From assembly GCA_003988855.1 (NCBI GenBank), contig QYAI01000010.1:62001-126000 (forward strand): a stretch of DNA of 64,000 nt. Direction: 5' to 3'. The translations under genes and the position numbers were made by a program. Origin of the DNA: Arachnopeziza araneosa (taxonomy: Eukaryota > Ascomycota > Leotiomycetes > Helotiales > Arachnopezizaceae). This document shows positions 12,587 to 24,670 of this stretch, piece after piece (position 1 is the first letter of the stretch; each line of letters begins with the position of its first letter). Under the pieces are notes generated by a model that was not told the origin of the DNA, searched no databases, and saw nothing but the letters and a program-made list of their open reading frames with translations.

Positions 12587-13909
12587 TTATGCTTCCAGAT
12601 CAGCCGTCCGAGCTCTCTTAGCCACCGGCTCTGAGTCTCCATCTGAGCTCTTCCGCTTTTGAGGACTACGTCCGTTCTGTTTGTATGAGATAGAGTGATT
12701 AGGATTGTTGGAAGGGCTGGAATCGGGCGCTGCGATCTGATCTACTTCTCCTTCTTCCTCAGGTTCTTCTTCATGCTGTATTTTCTCATGTTCCAAGTTA
12801 TCTTCCTTTGACACCTTGCCATTCTGTAGGAATGACCCATCTGGTAAACGGCACTTCTCTAATGCGTCCACTGTTCCATTTGGCAGAGAGTCAACAGCCT
12901 GTGAGTTGGGTTCGGTGATATGGAATGAATCTAGTGGATTTTGTGTATGCTGAGATCCCCCATCGGATGGCGGAGGCACGCTTCCTCCATCTGAACCAGC
13001 CTTCTTGCGTGTTTGATCGAGATCGTCTGTTGACGAAGGGGAAGCTCCATATGGATTCTCGGCTCGCTTTAGAGGATTTTCGGTCCAGAACTGATCCAGA
13101 ACAGAAGTCGCCTTGGAGATTCTCTCGGGGTCTCCATTGATTACCTCCCACCATGGGAGTCCATTCTCATCGTCCAGGATGCTTTCACCACTGAATTTGG
13201 TTGCGAAATAGATTGCTGCCACAGCGATGTCGGCGGCTGGCATCAGGAGACAAAGCGGGGTCATGATACTGTCATTCAAGAATGACCACGCGACGTTCCG
13301 TAGAGGCTTTGTGTTCTCAATCCCCAGACGCTGCAAAAATTCGAAGAGACAGTTGTGAGGAGTTTTCATGACGAGATCAAAGGTAAGAAGTTCGAGCATG
13401 GTTTCTTCGAGCACCAACATGTTATCTTTCCACTTCCAGAACTCCTTTGACTGCTCATCGATGACGAGAGCCGTGTTCTTCTGCGCAACCTTCGCGACGG
13501 CCACGACGATCTCCCTGGTCTTGCGGCAATTCTCTTCGGTCTTGGTCGCGAGGAAGAGAGCCGTCGCAGCAATATTCTGTTCCAATTCAAGCGTCAGCGG
13601 TTTGTCCCGGGGCTGGAGCTTCTGGTGAGACTTGGAATGGGGCAGTCTCCAAGGGGAACGTACGTAGTGATGAGGACCGCCTTTCTCCGGAATCATGGTC
13701 TGGCGCATGTAGAAACGATGAAAGAAGACGCTCGCCACGGCGATGGTCAGCTGAGGCAGCTTCAGCAGGATGCCGACCTGCGTGATAAAGTTCACGCCTT
13801 TAGCACGTCGCGCTCGCTCCTCGACGGGGTCAAGTCCTTCCATGATGGACGGCGAACTTAAGACCTCGTCCTCGGCAAAGATCCACTGGCTTGACTCCTG
13901 CACCGCCAT
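12587..13909 (-). CDS. Cyclin T / Pch1-like transcription cyclin
   Basis: The product is about 411 aa after removing one 87-nt intron (13663-13577, GTACGT donor, ACAG acceptor). That intron has no stop and can be read through; removing it joins PHHY directly to NIAATALFLATKTEENCRK, which is the expected cyclin-box continuity. Residues 37-70 carry KGVNFITQVGILLKLPQ and the FFHRFYMR helix. The second cyclin fold follows to about residue 260, then a Ser/Glu-rich, probably disordered tail with a basic KRARTAD end. The pattern fits the cyclin T/K group, such as fission yeast Pch1, the partner of Cdk9 (P-TEFb), which phosphorylates the RNA polymerase II C-terminal domain and Spt5. The start MAVQESSQWIF at 13909 is preferred because the upstream in-frame extension to ATG 14134 is low-complexity Pro/Arg/His-rich sequence. 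A CTK/cyclin K assignment cannot be excluded. Confidence 0.85.
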   Translation of the reverse strand: MAVQESSQWIFAEDEVLSSPSIMEGLDPVEERARRAKGVNFITQVGILLKLPQLTIAVASVFFHRFYMRQTMIPEKGGPHHYVRSPWRLPHSKSHQKLQPRDKPLTLELEQNIAATALFLATKTEENCRKTREIVVAVAKVAQKNTALVIDEQSKEFWKWKDNMLVLEETMLELLTFDLVMKTPHNCLFEFLQRLGIENTKPLRNVAWSFLNDSIMTPLCLLMPAADIAVAAIYFATKFSGESILDDENGLPWWEVINGDPERISKATSVLDQFWTENPLKRAENPYGASPSSTDDLDQTRKKAGSDGGSVPPPSDGGSQHTQNPLDSFHITEPNSQAVDSLPNGTVDALEKCRLPDGSFLQNGKVSKEDNLEHEKIQHEEEPEEEGEVDQIAAPDSSPSNNPNHSISYKQNGRSPQKRKSSDGDSEPVAKRARTADLEA

Positions 13910-14643
13910 GTTGTACGTCGGCGCTGTGTGGATGTGGGTGTGGGTTTGGTCTGCTCGCAGTCGTGCTCGCGGTCGTTCTCGCGGAGGCGAGTTTCGAGTT
14001 TCGAGTGGAGGCGGAGAGGGGACTGCAGGGGGAATTTGCTTTCTTATGGTGTTGGAAGAGGAATGCGATTGACCATTTGATATGGCATCGGAGGAAAAGA
14101 GGTGGGGAGGGCGAAAGGGGGAGACGGTGGTCATGGAGAGAGAGGCAGAGGGGACCAGAGCAGTGGTGGAGCGTTTTGGTATGGGGTGAAGGGTACCGTG
14201 GTGGTTAGTCCTTGCTATTGTCGGGCGTCATACCTAAGCGGAGCTTCCTTTCTGTTCCTCCTGTCCCAAAGCGGAAAGGCGTGGCTGACTAACCGCCCAG
14301 CCCGTTGCGGCTCTGCCATGCTCGCAATTGATGGAGAATGGGCGACGGCCGTTGTGCGATGATGATGATGTGAATAGAGACAATAATTCGACAATTGCTA
14401 CTCTCATCAAACTCTTGGTGCGCAGGTCTGAGCTCCGACCCACAGCGCAGCAACGCCCGATACCGGGCATGTTGACAAGTGCCTTGATGCAGAGCCTCGC
14501 GTCTTACCAACTAAATCGTAATCACCTCGTTGATTTGCACACAATCTTCATTCAGCATCATCCAAGTCATAATTCATCCATTCATTCCTATTTTTACAGT
14601 CTTAAAGTCTTGTCATCATAAATATAAACATTGAACCTTCATA

Positions 14644-16782
14644 TCAAAATAGCCGCTCCAATTTTAACTCCTTCCATCTCCCCCGTTCAGTGTGTCCCCA
14701 CCACTCTTTTCCTTTCCCCTTCTTGCCTTTCATCCCGGTCGGTCCCAGGTCAAGATTCCACGCCCCTGTACAGCCATCTTTGAATGCTCTCTCCTCACTG
14801 AGATCTATGAGAGCGTCCACTCCCATAATCGCTTCATCGCTGCCATCAACATCCGGTCTCAAACTGTACTGGATCTGGCTTGTAATATCACCCATGAAAC
14901 CAATAGGATAGCGGCCGATGAACTCATCTTCGTCCCAGATAATGATGTGGAATTGGGGGGCTTCAGCTTGAGCCGCCGACTCGATGCGCTGTTGAGCTAG
15001 TCGACGAGCTGAGGAGAGGGAAGCGCCATGTGACCGGATGTGGTCGTCAGATGTGGGAGGTCGCTCGAGGCTTGCGGAAAAGGACGAACGGGATGGCGAT
15101 TTGCTGTGGTTGGAACTCGAGGAGCTACTTGATCCATGCGAGAAAGAGGATCGAGTGGGTGATGGAGGAGATTTAGAATGCGGGATTGAGGGACGAGATG
15201 CTGCTCCCATGTTACGGTATTTATCCGAGGAGAGTTCGATCTTTGCTCGTGGGAGACAGAGGCGTTGTAGTGTTCCATGGTGATCACTTGGTGCTCGAAT
15301 TGTCTGTAGAGAAGGAAACCCCTGGAACTTGATCGATTTGGCAAGTATATCGGTTGCCTGCTCGTCATCGGGGTTTGTAAACTCCCAATGTAGGTACTGA
15401 AGACTTCTCGATGCAAAATATGGATACAACCATATTTCCGAATCCGCGGGTAGTGATGGCGATGGTGCTTGCGAAATTGTGAAATGTGTCATGGTAGTGA
15501 GGTGAGAAAATAGTCTGGCCAAGACTGGTATCGACAGTAAAGGGATCGAAATGAGCGACAAAGAGCTCAGGAGACATGTTCTATCGTATGAAGCAAAACT
15601 TGACAATCCGTTTTCAGTCACACCGGCCAAGTTCTCGAGGCGTAATGACTTTAGCGGTGGAAGAGATAGAAGTGCTTCGTCGTTGAAGGATGGTGCTGGG
15701 AAATTTGCGACATGCAAATTTTCGAGAGATGGTAGAGAATAGAAGACATCAGCGAAGAGGAGCGAATCCACCGTCCCACCGGGAGCGCAATTCATAACCA
15801 GCGTCCGCAGATTGGACCATTTCGAATGATATGTTAGAAAATCTATACACTGCTCAGGAAGCAATGGGCCGGGAGCAAGAATCGATGTGAAATTATCTGG
15901 GCCGTCCGACACTTGGTAACGATGCTGTCGTTGGAAGGGACTTGGGTTAATCAGCCACACTTTCTCAGCGAGCTTCGTCCTAGTTGACAATGCCTGGACG
16001 ATTCGAGAAAATGTGTGATCGTACTCGGAGAAAGTGCCAGGAAGCTTCTCGAGATTGGGGCATGCCATTATTACCGAAGCCACCAAATCCAAGTATTCTT
16101 CTTCCTCTTTCTTCGACTTGAAGATGTCTGGAATGGCGGGAACTTTCAAAGACTTGACATATTCCGCCAAATCAGGGCGCTCTCGGAGCGTTCTCCGTAA
16201 CAATCTTAGCCGTGTTCCATATTTAACTTTGAACCGCTTCTTCAAGTGAATTGGCGAATCCGTGCCGATCAATTGGATATCCTCATAAAGGGCAATGCGT
16301 GCCGCAGCCCACCATTTCTTGCAGGTGAGGCCCAACGTTACCATGTCCCTCATACAACATGTTGCGCAACTCAACGACCCAGCATCGAGATGTAATTTCC
16401 TTAACTCGCCCAAGATAACCAGCAATATTTCCTCAGGCAGTTTCTTGAAGCCTTCACCGCGGATTCTCGGCGTATATTGCTTCCCAAACGTCCTTGGGGG
16501 ACCATTTGACATTCGTGCATTCTGAAGTTGCACCGGTCTTTGTGGGACAATGGGTTCGGTGATCATTCGCCGACCTGGATACCGTGTTGGCGGAATCGGA
16601 GAATTGGAGCCGAGTAGATCATGCTTCCGATCGAAATACGAGGAATCTTCGCTCGTCACACTTGACTCCCAGTCAATAGAAGAAGAGATGCTCAAAGGAC
16701 TTGGCTGTCGCGACCCAAAACTCGATCGTGTCGATACACTCGGAGCCGATGTCGATCTCGAATGCAGACGAGGAGGCTCCAT
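14644..16782 (-). CDS. F-box protein with leucine-rich middle region
   Basis: An open frame of about 712 aa from ATG 16782 (MEPPRLHSRS). Residues 1-110 are Ser/Pro-rich and disordered. An F-box lies at about 113-160 (KLPEEILLVILGELRKL, then MVTLGLTCKKWWAAARIALYE) with an inserted Cys pair (SCATCCMR). The middle, about 200-480, contains repeated leucine-rich strand/helix patterns (LRTLVMNC, LENLHVAN, LKSLRLENLAGVTENGL), consistent with an LRR-like substrate-binding surface. A Ser-rich linker (about 530-590) precedes a conserved-looking C-terminus with an acidic DEDEFIGRYPIGFMGDI motif and a GPTGMKGKKGKGKEWW stretch. Likely role: SCF ubiquitin-ligase receptor of unknown target. The frame extends upstream to a TTG at 16899, so an upstream exon is possible. 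I see no introns inside. Confidence 0.8.
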   Translation of the reverse strand: MEPPRLHSRSTSAPSVSTRSSFGSRQPSPLSISSSIDWESSVTSEDSSYFDRKHDLLGSNSPIPPTRYPGRRMITEPIVPQRPVQLQNARMSNGPPRTFGKQYTPRIRGEGFKKLPEEILLVILGELRKLHLDAGSLSCATCCMRDMVTLGLTCKKWWAAARIALYEDIQLIGTDSPIHLKKRFKVKYGTRLRLLRRTLRERPDLAEYVKSLKVPAIPDIFKSKKEEEEYLDLVASVIMACPNLEKLPGTFSEYDHTFSRIVQALSTRTKLAEKVWLINPSPFQRQHRYQVSDGPDNFTSILAPGPLLPEQCIDFLTYHSKWSNLRTLVMNCAPGGTVDSLLFADVFYSLPSLENLHVANFPAPSFNDEALLSLPPLKSLRLENLAGVTENGLSSFASYDRTCLLSSLSLISIPLLSIPVLARLFSHLTTMTHFTISQAPSPSLPADSEIWLYPYFASRSLQYLHWEFTNPDDEQATDILAKSIKFQGFPSLQTIRAPSDHHGTLQRLCLPRAKIELSSDKYRNMGAASRPSIPHSKSPPSPTRSSFSHGSSSSSSSNHSKSPSRSSFSASLERPPTSDDHIRSHGASLSSARRLAQQRIESAAQAEAPQFHIIIWDEDEFIGRYPIGFMGDITSQIQYSLRPDVDGSDEAIMGVDALIDLSEERAFKDGCTGAWNLDLGPTGMKGKKGKGKEWWGHTERGRWKELKLERLF

Positions 16783-18917
16783 CTTCGATGACACCCCCCA
16801 AACAGTTGACGGAGGGGAAGAAGTGTAGCCAGTCTGGTGGGAATCGGGCAGATATATGGGATACGAGACGGCGGATTTGTGTCCTTGAGCGACAATCAAT
16901 GAGGCGCGTGCGCCTCTTGTTTTGATGTCCTGGTCACTGTATCGCCGACGGTGATGCCCAAAGCGGAAACCGTCTTCCAGACTATCGGCGGCCGAGCCGT
17001 CCTGCAGTACAGGAGGATCGGAGGAGAGCGCAGTATTCGGCGGAGGAGGAGGCGGGCGTCGTGAGGGAGGCAGACGAGAACTAGAAAGCCGGGCAGAGAG
17101 CGTCAGTGGGATTTCTTGGGCAGGTGTATCTCATATGTAGAGTCTCCAGGCACGAAGGACCAGGACGGTGACCGTCGGTCCCTCCATCAGCAGCGGCCAT
17201 GATGACTGTGGTGGGCCTGACACGCGCTGAAAGGGGTTTCGAGACTTGGCTTGAGCGCTGAAGGTGCCTCGTGGTGGAAATTAGAAGATGCGATGGGGGA
17301 GGGGGGGGAAGCGGCTACACCCAACTTTTGCAGGCCCGTCACTGGCTGACTGCGTTGTGATGCGAGGCTGAAGCCGCTCTGACCCAATAAGAGAAACGAA
17401 AGACGCAAACGAATAAGACGGGAGGTATTTTGGGGAAGATTTGGCGTCATCTCCAGGCGCGAAGGATGAGGCAAGAAAAGGCCAAAATAGGGCAATACGA
17501 CAAGACGAGCAGACCAGAGCGCAGAATAGAGAAGAGAAAAGAAGTGATCCGGGACGTACCTGGCCATGTCTGCTCTCTTCTCGCGGCCTGGGTAGCTGAC
17601 CTCGACTCCGATCATGCTGACGGGCTCGCGACTCCGAATCGCAAAGGCATCCTGAGGCGACAGGAAGGTTCGGTGGGAACGCTGCATATATATGGGTGTG
17701 GTCGGGCAGCAGGAAGAATTCCTTTGTTTGTTTGTTTGTTCCTTCGTCGCTGTGTTCAGGTTTTGGGGGCCCTCGCTTTTCTATATACGCTGCCATGCCA
17801 TGCCTCACCCGCCAATAACGCCCTCTCTCCCTCGCAAGCCGTCGTCAGATGAACACACGCTTCATCCTTTTCCTTTCCTTTCCCTTCCCCACTCTCCAGC
17901 AGACATTTCCCCATTCCCAGTCCAGAAGGAGCCGTGGAAGCGTCAATGCTGATGCCTCCCTCCCTCCCATGGCTGCGGCTGCACTATCCACCCAACCTCC
18001 ACTTCCTCTTACCTGCATAAGGATTCACAACTTCATGCGCCTCATTGGCACAACTATCGCGAAGGCGGGGACTAGCAGCTTCCCCAATGTCAAAACTTCT
18101 CCAATACTCGCGCGTCCCAGGCCAACATGGACACGCCACCACTTTCCACCACTCAACACCGCTTTGTAGCACTCCGCATTCGAGTCAGCCACGACAAACG
18201 ACGTGCCAAATCGCCAGCATATCGCCCAAGTCGGGAGCTCTGCAATCTTGTGTCTTCAAGACCGGGGGGCCGGAGATGGGTGCCCTTATGCAACCTAGCT
18301 GCCAAGGGAAACAAAACATCGGAAGAAGCAAGGCTGTCTGTCTCCCATCCGTTTCACCCTGAAGGATTGTGGACTCGCACCGTGACTAACCCACCGTGAC
18401 TGCAGGCAATACCAACTCTTCGTCATCAGAGACATTCCAAGACGAAGAAAGCACGAAGAAGTTCGCGCGCGACACTCCCTTCAAGCTCCCGTTTCATGGC
18501 CAAACAACGTTGGTTTGGTCTGGACCACCGGGCCGCCCGTGGGCTTGGCTCTGGAGATGTTTATCGATCGTTGATCAGCTTGCAAGGTCCAACAACGCCT
18601 CATGCAGCGCATGAAACGCCACCTATTCGTCAAGGCTACGCTGGACTCCACGTGAGTGCGAGCAAGGCTAGATGCGCGGGTACCTGGTGTGTCGGGTAAA
18701 GTCCCAGAGAGGTAAGCTGCCTGCGAATCTCCACCTGTGAGCTATTTCAAGCTATCGAAATCGTGTCAGTCATTTCGGTTTAGGCCTGACCGCGACTGAG
18801 GCGAGCATCCGGATGTGGATGCTTGGATGGGCGAAGGGTAGCACACAACTTTGTCACCGCTCTTTAGCTGTATTTACAGCGTCAAACCTGGACGAGAAGA
18901 AAAAAATTCAACACGGC
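16783..18917. other. Divergent intergenic region
   Basis: About 2.1 kb separates the F-box gene (minus) from the 2EXR gene (plus), so both promoters should lie here. Several short frames on both strands have no recognisable domain. A (TTTG)n run of about 4-5 units sits at 17723-17740. The tract 17840-17930 is C/T-rich. Confidence 0.45.
17723..17740. repeat. (TTTG)n microsatellite
   Basis: A short perfect tetranucleotide repeat in the intergenic region upstream of the F-box gene, read directly. Confidence 0.85.
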
Positions 18918-19679
18918 ATGGATCTTGAAGGTCTCGGGAGATCATTCGACGAGCTCCGCTGTCAGGCAGACTTCACCGCGCCGCCCCAGTTCCACCCCTT
19001 TCCCCGCCTTCCACTCGAGCTCCGCCTGAAGATCTACGATGACGCTCTGCCACCACCGTCCATCATCAAGGCGAACATACATGGCAAACCATCATCCATT
19101 CTCTATCTAAACTTCAGTCTCTCCACCCATGAGGCCGTCATGGATCCTAATTTCTTTCCCCAAAGCGCAGAGCAGCTACAAAACTCTCGCTCTCTCCTCT
19201 CATTAAGCCACGAGTCGCGAACCTACTGTCTCCAATACTTTCCCATTGCCCTTCCATGTGAGAAGGGTATACTTCGTCTTTCCAAAAATGACTACCTTTA
19301 CATTGCCAATTTCGAAGCGCTTAGTCCTGCATTCCGCCGTGGCCACGAGCTTCTCCGCCACGACGAAGTTTTGCAAACTCTAAATTCTGCAGAGAAATCC
19401 CAACCCCAAGAGTGGAGGAGACATGTTACGCAAATCGCGATTCCGTTGAGTAACCTCTCAAGCATCGGTTTTGTATCCGAGTTTGTTCAGTTGCTACCGC
19501 AGTTACAGACATGTGGAGCCGTGAATTGGACAGCTGTGCCTCGTATGGGACGCTACAATTTGTGTTTTAGGATGGTTCAGAAATCATTTAGGAACATTAA
19601 TGAGAGAGAAGGGCGAAGTGTAAGACTTGAATTAATGAATCTTGGTCTAGATACGAGACCGAATTCCTGTGTGAGTTGA
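18918..19679 (+). CDS. 2EXR-domain protein
   Basis: A 253-aa frame from ATG 18918 (MDLEGLGRSF), or 288 aa from ATG 18813. The signature FHPFPRLPLELRLKIYDDALPP at about residues 25-46 is the N-terminal motif of the fungal 2EXR family, a large group of proteins of unknown biochemical role. A later segment, LLSLSHESRTYCLQYFPIALP, is the second conserved piece (former residents recognised by ESR), followed by the NDYLYIANF strand. The C-terminal third is typical of the family in its poor conservation. I prefer the downstream ATG because the first 35 codons lack any family similarity. A second, separate 2EXR gene lies 5 kb downstream. Confidence 0.75.
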   Translation: MDLEGLGRSFDELRCQADFTAPPQFHPFPRLPLELRLKIYDDALPPPSIIKANIHGKPSSILYLNFSLSTHEAVMDPNFFPQSAEQLQNSRSLLSLSHESRTYCLQYFPIALPCEKGILRLSKNDYLYIANFEALSPAFRRGHELLRHDEVLQTLNSAEKSQPQEWRRHVTQIAIPLSNLSSIGFVSEFVQLLPQLQTCGAVNWTAVPRMGRYNLCFRMVQKSFRNINEREGRSVRLELMNLGLDTRPNSCVS

Positions 19680-22600
19680 GGTGGATACATTCCTCTTGCT
19701 TCTTCTGAAAATTCCTTCTTTGATGGCCTCTCACTGCATCAACAAACTCAAATTCCAACCTCGAAACCTTGAAAATGATGAATCAACTACAGGTACTCTT
19801 ATTACTATAGCTAATAGACCAATTCAAAAAACACAAATGATTAGTATGCTAACGAACTTACTCTTGTGGAGAGAACTAGTATTCAAGTATTTCGGATGTC
19901 CTGTCAGTCTGTTCTTTATTCTAAATCTCTGATAGTTCAAAGGACGTCGGTGTTTTCATTGCCAATATCTCAAGTGCCGTAAATTATGCCTTCGCTCAGT
20001 TCACAATCACTGTCGGTGAACTTGGTACGCAATTGCTTCCTGGCATCTCGGGTACTCAGTCTGACCGTAGTTGGATACAACGAGCGGGAAAAGATCCAGC
20101 CAGGAAGAACAGAGCAGAACGGCACATGCGGCGCGAATGCGGCCGAGCATGAGAGCGAGCGCGAGACTGAAATGAAATGAAAAAGGAGCAACGTAGACTC
20201 CACGAACGTCAGAATGAGAGTAAAAATGAGAATAGGTGAGCGTGATGCTATCCCCACCATCTACATGAAACGAGCCGGGTCCCCACGCACACGACGAGAA
20301 TAGAGCCACCGACAACGACGGGCGTCAGATTGACATCACGCTCTTGTATCGCGCTCTTCTATCCGGGCTGAGAGATGTGGTACCTAGGGTTGATCCCTCA
20401 CCTCACCTCACCTCACTTCCAGATATTATCTGGTTGCCTGGCTCCGTGCTAGCTAGTTCGGCGTTCCTTCTCCAGAGCTGAGATCTTGCTCGGCGTGCGC
20501 TGTAGGCGGTTCCTCTCTCAGAAAACTCGGGAAAGGAGATGCTGGGTGGATGGGTGGGTTGGTTTCATGGGGGCCTTGTGAGATGGAGGGTGAGGTGGGA
20601 TGGGATGGGGGGGTTGATGTCATGAGTGATATGGAGAGGGAGAGGGTGATGGGGTGAGGATCTTCTCTCTCTTCATATAGAGTGTGGAGGATTTCTGGTC
20701 GGTGGGAGCGGTAGATCAGGTCAGGGGATAGGCTGCGAGGTGTGGTGATTGCCTTGTGGAGTGATGAGAATAGATTGATTGAGTGGATTCAACGTTGGAT
20801 TTTGCTTTGGATTTGGGGTTGAATGGGTTTCACCTACCTACTTTACTCTATTCCATCTCAGTACTACATAGGAAAGGTTTTGCTTTGGGCTACTCTCCTT
20901 CACCAACTTCCAATTGTTTCATTCTCCTCTAGTCACACGTGCTGCCCCAAAAGAAATTCCATAGGTACTTATAGTTTGTACCATATCCTCCAGCTACTCA
21001 AACAGGCTGTGTATTATGTTTCAATACCTCCTCTCTGGATATTTGAGTAATCCCACATACCTCTCTGTAATCCACGGAATCAGAGCCTAAGCTAGAGTAG
21101 AACTAATCTTCTCCGTCACAGCATCTCTTGCATCGACACCATAATCTCCGTTGCTTTGCCTCTCGGAGTAAAAGGCCGGTGGATCAAGAGCGCATCCATA
21201 TACTCTATCCACAATGTCCCAGAGGGCTCATGGAACTATATTCCCATATTCGAGCGCATGATGAAATTCTCTACTCCCGTTATGGCGGAATATATGTTCT
21301 CTCGCTGAAGGACCTGGGAGAAGTTCGAAGAAGAAATTTGCCTTCGTCCCTCGCTGGAGGAGAGATGTGGACGCGTGGGATCTCCATCGCCAGCGTGAGG
21401 GTATGTAAAACAGCAGTGTGCTTCGCGGCGGCGACGACTCCTTCGCGGACGAGAGAGCCGAATCCGCAAGAGTGCATCTGAGGTGGTATTCAATGCGAGA
21501 GGGGTACGCTTTAGTCTTTGCTGCTGGTGTGCTGTCGCGGTCGTTTACGGTATATGTTAAGGTGTATCGGCTCTTCCATAGACTTTCTTCGAGTTGTGCG
21601 ATTGTCTTGAGAAGGAATCGGTCCTACTTTGTCAGTGCTGTTCGTCTAGTTGGGGATCTCAATTTCTCCTTCTTCCCTACACTAGCTTTTTCCCACGAGG
21701 GACCGTCGGAGAAGCTTTCACCATGGCTCACCGAACGCTCGATATCCGGTATATGACGTCCGCTATGGCCCACAAACGGCATAATGATATCTGCAGGTCA
21801 TGGCAAGCCACTGTGGGGACGTGGATGGGATGTTTGTTCAGGGACTGAGAGGACTAGCGTAGATCGTTTTAGCGTCTCGGGTTGACTTCATGTCGCATTC
21901 GCTAGCAGTAGATCATCCTTTGCTCTCTGCCATCAATTGACACTTTCATGCATTCATCAAGTTTAAGCATTCCCTTGAAAACGCTTGCTTCTATCCATGC
22001 TGACTGGAAATCAGGAATCGCGCTCTTGGAATGTGGTTGCGATGACCAATCCGCAGATGCAACAACACAGCACCGCATGAATTCTATCTGCGTCATATCG
22101 AGGCAGTTGGAAGATGTTGAAACGAGTGGAGCCTCGAATTAACTTGCTCTCGGTACTTCGTCATGATGTATCATTCTTCTGCTTCCCCAAAGCATCGCGG
22201 TTTCACCCTCCCAAATCTCTCTCTCTCTCTCAAGCCACCTCTGAACCCAACGCTACATCAGCCATAAGTTTTAGAGAAGTATGGGTTTTTCCCCTGGGAG
22301 CTCAGAAGCACATATTGCATTCCAAAAATCAAAGGATCCAAAATCCAAAGAATCTACCAACAGCATTTAGGATGGGCTTTGTTCCGATCGAAATCTAATG
22401 CCTCACTGTTAAAAGTTCTCTAATCCTCGATTTTGTTGAGAGGATCTCCAAAATAATATGCACCGGAGTTGCTTTAATATCAATTATCGGTTTCGTTCTT
22501 TATTCGTATCGTCTGCATTTCCGAGGTTCAGTTGTCATGGTTTGCATACAATTCCTGCTCTCAAAATTCTTACATATTTTTGAAGTTTGCGGGCTTGGTC

Positions 22601-24670
22601 TGCAGTCACCAGACTCCCCAAGTGGCAATCCATGATGAACAATCATCAGATTCTTAAGCATTGGCTGTACAAATTATGTCCACGATATATTATTTTCCCG
22701 CGATGAGTTTGAAGTTCCTACTCCAAGGTACCCACAGCCATTGAGTGTCATCCTCAAAGGAGGTCTTGCGGATCTCGCCAATAGCTTCAGGGCAACTCTG
22801 CAGATCTCAGGTCCGAACAACACTCTCCCTCGCGTTGGTGACAGCAAGTTCATGTTGTTATCACTCAACTATGCTGATAGTTCAGCTGACTCGCAAAATT
22901 TTTATCAAAGCAGGTTCAAGATATGCCAGCAATCAAGATGGCAACAGCTAAAGACGTGGCATTGCATGCAACATCAGCGATGTGCTCATTATGTCGACAG
23001 ACTGATCAGGAACGCGGAAGCGATCTCGAGATCTTCAACAAAGACAATAAGTTGACAGTTGACATAGACATGTTTCTTCACGAATACTTTGGAAGAATTA
23101 AAACTGCCAGTCCGATTCGGCTCTCAACTGCTCGGTCCTCCAACCATCCTAGTCATTGGAGGTGAAGAGTAGCAAGGAGATATGGCCTTAAAATATCGTG
23201 ATCTATGAACGATATTCTTGCTTGGTTTATCCTATATTTTAGAGGATGGACATGGCGGAAAAGTGTGCTGGTTCGGCATTTCAAGAATTTCAAAAGTTAA
23301 AACCAACACTCACTTAGTCTTCTCCGATTCTGAGAATGAACACCCAAATCTCAAGACGTCGTGGACCTTTCGTAGTCTGATCACGGTATCTTAAGCTCTC
23401 CCACAAGAGTAAGAGCATTCCAGCGAGTCCTTAGTAATTCCTCCTTGGGCGATCTTCTCTCTCCAACTCAACACCCCACTCCTGGTGCAGCACAGATCAC
23501 TTCCATATCCTCTAAAGGCCATCTACAAATCATTCCGGCACAGAATTTGAGCGTCTAGCTAAAAATTGGACGGTCGCAACCTACAAATATGTGAAATATT
23601 TCATAGCCTGGTGGATAGGTAGCGCAACAGGGAAGACAGCCTTCTGAGTGTGTACCTGATTGCGACAACCCGGAATCAGATATTATTGGCGCAAGTATTC
23701 TGACACTTGCCTAGCCAAGGTACGAGTGTTTCAGAGCAAAATAGTCCATAAGATGTTTTGCACCGTGGAGGCACTGAGAATGTGCCGAGGGTGTAAAGAC
23801 AATAGTTAGGCAGGAGGAGTGAGACATGACTTAAATATAATTGGAGTCACGCGATGAGCTCGCGACAGCAGGCTGTTCCGTTTCTGCTATGAATAGACAA
23901 ACTAGATCTCGAGTTGAACGAATAAAGAAGCTTTGAGAGGAAGCGTTGGAGAAATCTTTGACTCGATCGACTCATAGATGTGTTGTGGTGTTTGATGCGC
24001 TGGCACTACATATAGATAATAGCGCTCTTTGAGCTTGATGATCTGTTCTCGGACCTTTACTCAGGAACAGAAGATTTGTTTTAACATTATGATTTCATTA
24101 ACGTTTGAATGAACCAAATCCTCAAAGAAGCCCATCATGTCTCGCACGTGAATGTGTTTCGCCTGAGGCGGCAGTTGCGTCCGACTTGCCGCTCTTCCCA
24201 GCCTCAACTCACGACATCACAATCACATCCTGATAGCTATTCCTGAGCCCATCCACAACGACACACGTCCAAGATATGCCAAAGAAATAGCAAAGAATAA
24301 GCCGAAATCGTCGTTCCACCATGCCCAAAGCACGGGTGAAAGTAGGGACTAGGCAGAAGGTGTCGCGGCGGATCCACCACAAGGCTGCGGTAAGTACTGG
24401 TCTTTTGTACCAGTAGTCTTGGATCGCTTGGTGTCCTACATGATTTCATACTGAGTTTGCTGTCAGCCAAAACTACCCAAGAGCAAGGAGCAGTCGCACG
24501 AGACAATCCCAAATGCTGAATTCACATTCACGTGCCTGCTCGAAGGGATCACGAATCAAGTAGCTGAGCTCAACTTGACCGAAGAGCAGCAATCCAAATG
24601 CTTCTCTAAATTCATCCTCGCTATTGCTCCACCTGGCTCACCAGCCTCAAAAGCATCAGAGGACACTGTT
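19680..24670. other. Long intergenic region between two 2EXR genes
   Basis: About 5 kb with no gene I can support. It contains a (CCTCA)n run at 20396-20415, a purine-rich stretch at about 20550-20660 (GGGATGGGATGGGG type) and several short frames that start with non-ATG codons. A fragment near 22735-22865 reads like protein (LSVILKGGLADLANSFRATL) and could be a relic, but it has no recognisable family. Low-complexity AT-rich DNA fills the rest. Confidence 0.4.
20396..20415. repeat. (CCTCA)n microsatellite
   Basis: Four consecutive CCTCA units in intergenic DNA, read directly. Confidence 0.85.

Noticed and set aside
22741..23165. Overlapping protein-like plus-strand frames
   Set aside because: The first part reads like a domain fragment, but starts are non-ATG, no splice structure links the frames and no family is recognised. 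At most a relic.
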